DNA from: Carnegiea gigantea
Lineage: Eukaryota; Streptophyta; Magnoliopsida; Caryophyllales; Cactaceae
DNA length: 64,000 bases
Direction: 5' to 3'
Assembly (NCBI GenBank): GCA_029747015.1
Contig: JAKOGI010000139.1
Location: 1,010,001-1,074,000 of the forward strand
Within the stretch, counting starts at the first letter, position 1. Every line of letters begins with the position of its first letter. The notes beneath the pieces are model-generated. The model was not told where the DNA came from, searched no databases, and saw only the letters and a program-made list of their open reading frames with translations. This document shows, piece after piece, positions 59,401-64,000 of the stretch. A program made the translations under genes and the position numbers.

Positions 59401-62359
59401 CATTGCCGGTAAATCCAGACTCTTCGGTGCGGACAAAGACAAAAGCTGCCCATACTTGAAGAGGAGAGAGGGGGGGGGGAAGAGAGAAGGCTGGAGTGGT
59501 CTTCTTTCTCTTGCAATTGCATTGCTCAACGTAGAATTGAGAAGGGGAGAGAAAGAGGGATGAGTTGCGATTGGGAAAGTGTGTTACTACTAACTAGGGA
59601 ATGATGGACGGTGGGTAAGTGAAGTGAGATAAATTTTCCATCATTTTTTCTTTTATATTTTCTTAGGTTCAAACAAAGGGGAAAAAAAGTATTTTCGTTT
59701 ACTTTCTTTCCTTCTAATTTTTTTCCTTCTGACTTTTCTTTCCTTCCAATTTCTTGGAATCAAACACAGCCTAAGTAATGAGGGACATAATCTATGCAGG
59801 GACAATGTATTGATCAAATGCAGGAGGCTATATAACAGTATGATGATAATATACTGATCAAATGCAGGAGACTTTCAGAGACAGAAATTCTAGCAAATAA
59901 TCTCCATCTGTCTTTCTAAAAAAAAAATTGGGGGGGGGGGGGGGGGAGGGGGAATTATAAGATATATAATTTTCTACCAGCTATGAATCATTCGCTTACC
60001 CTCATGCTTCTTATTGTTCCTTCCTTCACATTCCAAATGCTTTAACATATCCAGTTTGCATGTGCTTGGGGGGGGGGGGGGAATGCTTTGCTAAAAAGAC
60101 ATATGCCAAAGGCATATATCAAGCTAATCACGATTTTCACAAGAGAAGAACAAGGGATTATCTTCTTGTTCCCAGGATCTAAACAGTGACAAGATGAAAT
60201 TCTTTAAATGTTATCATACTTTAATGTATAAAGTATAAAATGAATCCCGATAACCAATCAGGCAATGTTATCTTATACCTTTCATCTTGTCAGTCTAGAA
60301 GCACCTCATTAAGAATTTTGCTGTAAATATCACAACAAAGCATCTCAACAACCCTAAGCAGCTCTTTCAGTTTCGCTGCTTCCAAACCCCAAAAAAAAAA
60401 AAATTCACAAACCATCACAGAATCACAGGAGTTTTAGCAATTACGCCACCCCAAAGTTAAGACCTGCTGCTGACATTGAGGAATACATTAAACAAAGGAA
60501 TTATGCTCATTAGACAAAGGAACAGTGCCTAAATTATGCTCATTAGACAAAGGAACAGTGCCTAAATTCAAATCAAGTTCCACAAGCAAATGCACAGAAT
60601 TGTCAATGTCCAAAGGGAAATACTTGAAGCAGAGAAAGTGGGAAATCAAAAGGTGCATACCTCAGTTCTAAACATGTATTTCATATAGTACTACAAGGAA
60701 ATACTCAAGAAAGTACATTAGCTCTCAAAATTGGAACGGCAAAATAGGAGCACATAGACCATTGCCATGAACCCGTCTTCTATTCTATGTATTTGTCAGA
60801 AAGCTCACCCCATAAGACCACCAAGCTAAAAATAAATGCCCCAATAGTTCAGACAAAACAATTGTGATCAACGACTGCAAGATCATGCCTAAGAGTTCAA
60901 GCATACATAATATGAAATATCACACAACTTTCTAAAAGTGCTGGAATTAGAGAAACTAAGATTTGCATCTCACACCTCCCCACTTGGTAGGATCCAACCG
61001 AAACGCTTCTAGTGCCCGCTTCTGACATAACAACTCAGCCATATCAATATACCTGATTAACAGCAATACAGTATTCTCATGGGTAAGAAATATGCACCAA
61101 TATAGATCTTATACTTAAGAATATAGAAAATTAACAATGAAAATGATGAAGCTTTGTCATACTCATTCCCTCCATAATATCTAGCACCTGGATAACCTTC
61201 ACTGTATTTGTTAGTCATGACAGATCCAACTGCTTGCATTACTGACACAGAGGTAAAGTTCTCAGATGGTATAAGCTCAAGCCCCTGCAGATACCCAAAA
61301 TTTCCAACACCAACATGAGCACCTCTCCAACCATAGGGATTAACTTCAGTTGAAATATCCGAAATTTGGAAAATTCTCTCTTCTTTTGGGGGGGGGGGGG
61401 GGGGGAGATCCAGTCCTCGAGTGGGAACTGGGTTCAGTAACCAATGTTTGTTGTGTCAACAGCACTCCTGCAGTGTTGGCGCATATAATTCTATCTTAAA
61501 ATATACACGGTGTGTTGAAAATCCTACATGTACATCGAAATGGGATATTTGAAAATCAAATTATAGTCCCCTCATCAAATGGACAAAACAATTTTCCCTT
61601 GTATGTATATCACAATCAAGTTGAGAAACTCCAACCACGCCCCCTCCTCGGCTCCCCCCCACGCCCCCCCCCCCCCCCCCCCCCCCCCCGCCCAAAAAAA
61701 AGGGCAGATCAGGACATATAGATAGAGACAGAGAGGAAATCACATGCTTTTTTAATTAATCTAAAACAGAGCGCTGTTAACATCAATGGGCATAAATAGA
61801 AATGTAAAATCTATTTCATAAAATATAGTTTTACGAATAAATTTCCAGCATAGAGAGTTAATCAGGAAACAAGTAATGAAAGATTACCTTCCACTGGCGA
61901 GCTTTCTCAAGTTCAATGATGTCGGCAATCTCAGGATCAACCGCCTCAAGCGGTTCATTCAGCTGTTTTATCCACTGAAACACAAACAAAAACACTTCTT
62001 ACATTAAAAGAAAGCAGCCAAAACCCTAAATCATAACCCTACAAAATTAAATTCCAAATCCGACCCAAAACCTCAATCATCAAAACAAATTAAAAATCAC
62101 ATCAGACAACTACAAGCGTACATTAACTCGTGATCGATCCTTCTCCACAGCAGCTTGGCTAGACACCGAATACTACATAGACAGAGAGAGAGTTAAAGCG
62201 ATTGAACAAAGTGACAAACACATCGATGAAATGTTGCATGTGAAGGAATTAGAAGGTAAGCAAGCAAACCATGGGATAGAAGGAACCGCCATTGAAGAGA
62301 GGACGAATGGAAGTGTTCGAAGTAGAAGACAGCCTGCGAAGCGCCATTGACATGGCCAT
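44449..62359 (-). CDS. SHM1: Mitochondrial serine hydroxymethyltransferase, 15 exons, 518 aa
   Basis: Exons from start to stop: 62270-62359, 62122-62172, 61888-61974, 61163-61284, 60976-61052, 58909-59033, 58215-58307, 57551-57643, 57231-57428, 46423-46527, 46254-46319, 46069-46146, 45478-45589, 45287-45397, 44449-44597. All introns are GT-AG and phases match. The enzyme uses pyridoxal phosphate to convert serine and tetrahydrofolate to glycine and 5,10-methylene-THF; in leaf mitochondria the reverse direction serves photorespiration after glycine decarboxylase. The basic, Ser-rich start [12 protein letters not shown] is a mitochondrial presequence. Cofactor lysine is in [13 protein letters not shown] (K287); [34 protein letters not shown] and [10 protein letters not shown] are family blocks. 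Length equals plant SHM1 (about 517). The intron between exons 9 and 10 is 10.7 kb because of an Athila insertion in opposite orientation; exon sequence is untouched. Confidence 0.96.
44637..44962. mobile_element. MITE with TGTTTGGCAAA termini in SHM1 last intron
   Basis: The left end TTGTTTGGCAAAGAGCTT and the right end (reverse complement GGGCCTGTTTGGCAAACAGC) are inverted. The interior is built of many AGCTTTTT/AACAGCTAA units. These are features of hAT- or Harbinger-derived MITEs; target duplication unresolved. Confidence 0.65.
47025..48326 (+). repeat. Athila 5' LTR
   Basis: Starts TGTTCAATCC, ends ATATACAACA. Contains a C/T-rich stretch with a short CT microsatellite (about 47656-47675) that yields meaningless long frames on both strands. 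Matches 55850-57150 along its full length. Confidence 0.93.
48333..48350 (+). promoter_or_regulatory. Athila primer binding site (tRNA-Asp type)
   Basis: TGGTGCCGTTGTCGGGGA starts six bases after the LTR. It is close to the TGGCGCCGTTGCCGGGGA site usual in Athila/Tat elements, with two C-to-T changes (typical of methylated cytosine decay). Confidence 0.8.
49262..50437 (+). pseudogene. Athila gag, one internal stop
   Basis: The frame opens at 49262 with [20 protein letters not shown]. The capsid domain (Retrotrans_gag) is recognisable by [24 protein letters not shown] and [11 protein letters not shown]. An in-frame TGA at 49886-49888 interrupts it where related elements have Trp. The same frame resumes with a CSHC...H...C zinc knuckle (about 50050-50090) and a Pro-rich segment. 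It ends at 50437 where the frame shifts into the next part. Confidence 0.85.
50434..53949 (+). pseudogene. Athila protease, reverse transcriptase, RNase H, integrase start
   Basis: One continuous frame broken by TAG at 51268-51270 and 52351-52353. Order: Ser-rich linker; protease with [13 protein letters not shown] (about 51185); RT with a [10 protein letters not shown] block (about 52100), [11 protein letters not shown] (52318), [15 protein letters not shown] (about 52400) and the catalytic FTDDFSVFG (about 52498); RNase H with [15 protein letters not shown] (about 52940) and [11 protein letters not shown]; then the HHCC zinc finger and integrase core start [12 protein letters not shown] (about 53765). 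A frameshift near 53930 ends it at 53949. The second stop sits where relatives have Glu. Dead copy. Confidence 0.87.
53915..54664 (+). pseudogene. Athila integrase, C-terminal part
   Basis: Resumes the polyprotein after a small frameshift: [12 protein letters not shown] and [17 protein letters not shown] carry the second Asp and the Glu of the integrase DDE triad; [17 protein letters not shown] and a [16 protein letters not shown] block follow, which is the usual Athila tail. Stop at 54662-54664. Confidence 0.87.
54665..55849 (+). other. Athila 3' non-coding region with two polypurine-like sites
   Basis: No envelope-like frame. GAGGACATTG followed by ATAGGTGTGGGGGTAGG (about 54906-54938) resembles GAGGACGAGC followed by TTAGGTGTGGAGGTAT (about 55818-55849) directly before the 3' LTR. 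The second is in the right place to be the polypurine tract; the first may be a second priming site or an old duplication. Confidence 0.6.
55850..57150 (+). repeat. Athila 3' LTR
   Basis: Starts TGTTCAATCC, ends ATATACAACA, aligned to 47025-48326 with about 30 substitutions (mostly C/T and G/A) and a few small indels in A and CT runs, counted by hand. Confidence 0.93.
57990..58105 (+). mobile_element. Possible SINE in SHM1 intron
   Basis: A GGCTTAGAGGTTAAGATG stretch (A-box-like) and GGTCTCAAGTTCAATTTCC (B-box-like) about 30 bases apart, then a short body and a GAAACAAAAAAG tail. No clean target duplication found. Confidence 0.35.
59125..59771. mobile_element. PIF/Harbinger-like (Tourist) MITE, 647 bp, TAA target duplication
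   Basis: Terminal inverted repeats GGATGTGTTTGGTTCG (left) and GGCTGTGTTTGATTCC (reverse complement of right end), followed inward by similar GGAAAG-rich tracts. TAA flanks both sides (59122-59124, 59772-59774). Located in the SHM1 intron between exons 5 and 6. Any frame inside (e.g. 59129-59368) is not a gene. Confidence 0.75.
60500..60565. repeat. Perfect 33-bp tandem duplication
   Basis: ATTATGCTCATTAGACAAAG and the next 13 bases are repeated exactly, head to tail (60500-60532, 60533-60565). Identity of the copies indicates a recent slippage event. In an SHM1 intron. Confidence 0.95.
61664..61701. repeat. C26 run followed by GCCC and A8
   Basis: The longest mononucleotide C run of the window, in an SHM1 intron, followed by an A run. 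Apparent Pro- or Gly-rich frames across it are artefacts. Length may be unreliable in raw reads. Confidence 0.9.
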
Positions 62360-63660
62360 CTCTCTCTCTCTCTCTCTCCCCCCTCCAAGTTAGTGCCGGT
62401 CGGTTGGATTCGGGATTGAAGGGGTAGTTTTTCGATGCTTTGTCAATATTTTGCTTTTTTGACGCAAGTAGGGGAGAGGACACTTTTCGGGGGGTTGGTG
62501 GCTTGGTGCGGTGGTTGTTACTGGCGACTCCACATTGGACGTACGTATACTAACAACATTATTTGGGGTTGCCTTATGTTTTTATTTTTTATTTATTTAT
62601 ATATTTATACACTAACCCATTTCTTACTCTTCATCATTAGGACGTGGACAGTTGGATACGACTAGAGCTGAAAAACATATTGATTCGGATCGATCCATTT
62701 AATAGACGGATCAATTTTGTGTTAGTAGCTTAGATACACTCAAAATTGAAAAATAACATGTTTTTAAGCTAACGGTTAAATCTGGTTGACTTCGAGTCGA
62801 AATCGGTTCAGTTCGTGTTGGGTTCGAGCCTCTCTCAATAACTTCAGGTCGGGTTCGGATAGAGTTATCGTATCAGGTCATACTTTCCCATCTCTATACA
62901 CGACCCATTATTTTGTTTTGGGCCGCATATTTGAGCTCCTCTTAAGAAAATATTGGGACGAAATTTTGTTGTGGTTCTTTCATTACAATGTTTAGTGGTT
63001 TATTTTAACTGACAAAATCTTTTACTGTTGTAATGAAAAATTTAAATTCAAATTTGATGATCGAATTTTACACATTAGTTATGTAAAAAAAATCTTGCAA
63101 AAAGTTTCCACCTATTGGTGAAGCTAGCTTTTCTTTGCATTAAGTTATTTGTCTTCATTGATTATGTTTTAATATCCCATCAAGTATGCCCTTCATTATA
63201 AAATTTATGTCTTTTAAAAAGGCTCTCTCTCTCTTTTTTTTTTTTTTTTGGGTTGTTGCAAACACCATAAGTTTTCAGTGAGCAAACCTTTCTTAGATAT
63301 TCCTTTCTGTTTATCTGAAATGACGGTAAATATACCCTAATTAATTCGCCAAAACTCATGCTACATACGCATAAGTTTTATTCTTCTATTTCTCAAGTAA
63401 CAAAAAGTTAAACATATTATTCGCCAAAACTCCAATTTGATTGATTCATTTTATTTACCCAATCTTTTCCGTTTGGAGTAAAAGATCCCGATTCACAGCT
63501 GGAAAAAGAATTCACATGCGCCAAAGACTCCCACCCATCATCGAACTCGACTCCAATCAAAATTCCCCTCCTTCAAAACCCCTTAAAAACCCCCTCAAAT
63601 TCTCTCTCCTCCCCAACTCCCCCATCTCCACCAGACCACACCACGAAGAAAAAACTCGCA
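62360..63660. other. SHM1/OPT divergent promoter region
   Basis: A 1.3-kb spacer between two start codons pointing away from each other. It must hold both promoters. Next to SHM1 there is a short CT tract (about 62360-62377) in the leader. Next to OPT a C-rich stretch (63570-63655) is the likely 5' UTR. No further gene seen. Confidence 0.65.
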
Positions 63661-64000
63661 ATGGCGGAGGAGTTCGACGACGACGTATCCCCAGTAGAGC
63701 AAGTCCGACTAACCGTATCGAACGACGACGACCCGACCCTCCCCGTATGGACGTTTCGGATGTGGTTTCTGGGGATACTCTCATGCATGCTACTCTCCTT
63801 CTTCAACACCTTCTTCGCGTACCAAACGGAGCCCATCATAATCACGATGATCTCAATCCAAGTGGCCACGTTGCCCATCGGAAGGCTCATGGAGCGCGTG
63901 CTGCCCGCGCGCAAGTACCGCGTGTGGAGCTGGGAGGTGTCTCTTAACCCTGGCCCCTACAATGTGAAGGAGCATGTGTTGATATCCATGTTTGCTAATG
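63661..64000 (+). CDS. Oligopeptide transporter (OPT family), N-terminal part, truncated by window end
   Basis: An ATG at 63661 opens a frame of 113 codons that is still open at the window edge. The protein begins with an acidic cytosolic segment (MAEEFDDDVSPVEQVRLTVS), then DDPTLPVWTFRMWFLG, a first membrane segment (about 33-54), a second (about 59-76) with ISIQVATLPIG, and the NPGPYNVKEHVLISMFAN block that marks plant OPT transporters of the OPT1-OPT9 clade. Family members are plasma-membrane proton-coupled carriers of tetra- and pentapeptides, glutathione or metal complexes, normally about 730-760 aa with 12-16 membrane segments. The GC-rich coding strand contrasts with the AT-rich surroundings. 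Which OPT member it is cannot be told from this part. Confidence 0.93.
   Translation, partial: MAEEFDDDVSPVEQVRLTVSNDDDPTLPVWTFRMWFLGILSCMLLSFFNTFFAYQTEPIIITMISIQVATLPIGRLMERVLPARKYRVWSWEVSLNPGPYNVKEHVLISMFAN

Noticed and set aside
63441..63947. 168-codon Arg/Pro-rich plus-strand frame at the right end
   Set aside because: It overlaps the OPT coding sequence in another frame; the OPT frame from 63661 has clear family blocks.

Overview
The window is nuclear DNA from a flowering plant, most likely a dicot. The evidence is spliced genes of plant-only families (group I bZIP, DYW-type PPR, plant B3, CIPK/SnRK3 kinase, plant mitochondrial SHMT, OPT transporter), GT-AG introns, long AT-rich spacers and plant lineages of retroelements (Athila, copia, TRIM, SINE, L1-type LINE, PIF/Harbinger-like MITEs). 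I cannot name the species.

Layout. 1-7.1 kb is a decayed Ty1/copia element on the minus strand, with an unusual array of more than 20 short hairpins at about 4.0-5.2 kb between its primer binding site and its coding remnant. 7.1-7.5 kb holds a LINE RNase H fragment, then mostly empty spacer. 12.2-20.3 kb (+) is a group I bZIP transcription factor; its 6.2-kb third intron holds a 5'-truncated LINE with a perfect 17-bp target-site duplication and an older antisense LINE scrap. 22.4-24.8 kb (-) is a two-exon DYW-class PPR gene. 24.8-27.7 kb is AT-rich DNA with a 360-bp TA tract and a MITE. 29.3-30.6 kb (+) is a small single-B3-domain gene. 31.0-31.7 kb holds a MITE and a tRNA-derived SINE with a perfect 14-bp duplication. 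33.6-43.1 kb (+) is a 14-exon CIPK8-like kinase gene with an RTE-like fragment and a complete TRIM/SMART element in introns. 44.4-62.4 kb (-) is a 15-exon mitochondrial serine hydroxymethyltransferase; one intron carries a 10.1-kb Athila-type Ty3/gypsy element with both LTRs. From 63.66 kb (+) an oligopeptide transporter gene begins and runs off the end.

The genes are independently transcribed, not an operon. bZIP/PPR and CIPK8/SHM1 are convergent pairs; PPR/B3 and SHM1/OPT are divergent. Exon models were built by hand from splice sites: all five complete reading frames stay open across every junction and sum to whole codons (559, 759, 144, 447 and 518 aa), so the introns have grown by transposon insertion without visible damage to coding potential. 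The feature with least precedent is the hairpin array: arms change in matched pairs while a 5-nt loop of form ACNNA (TNNGT on the other strand) stays constant.
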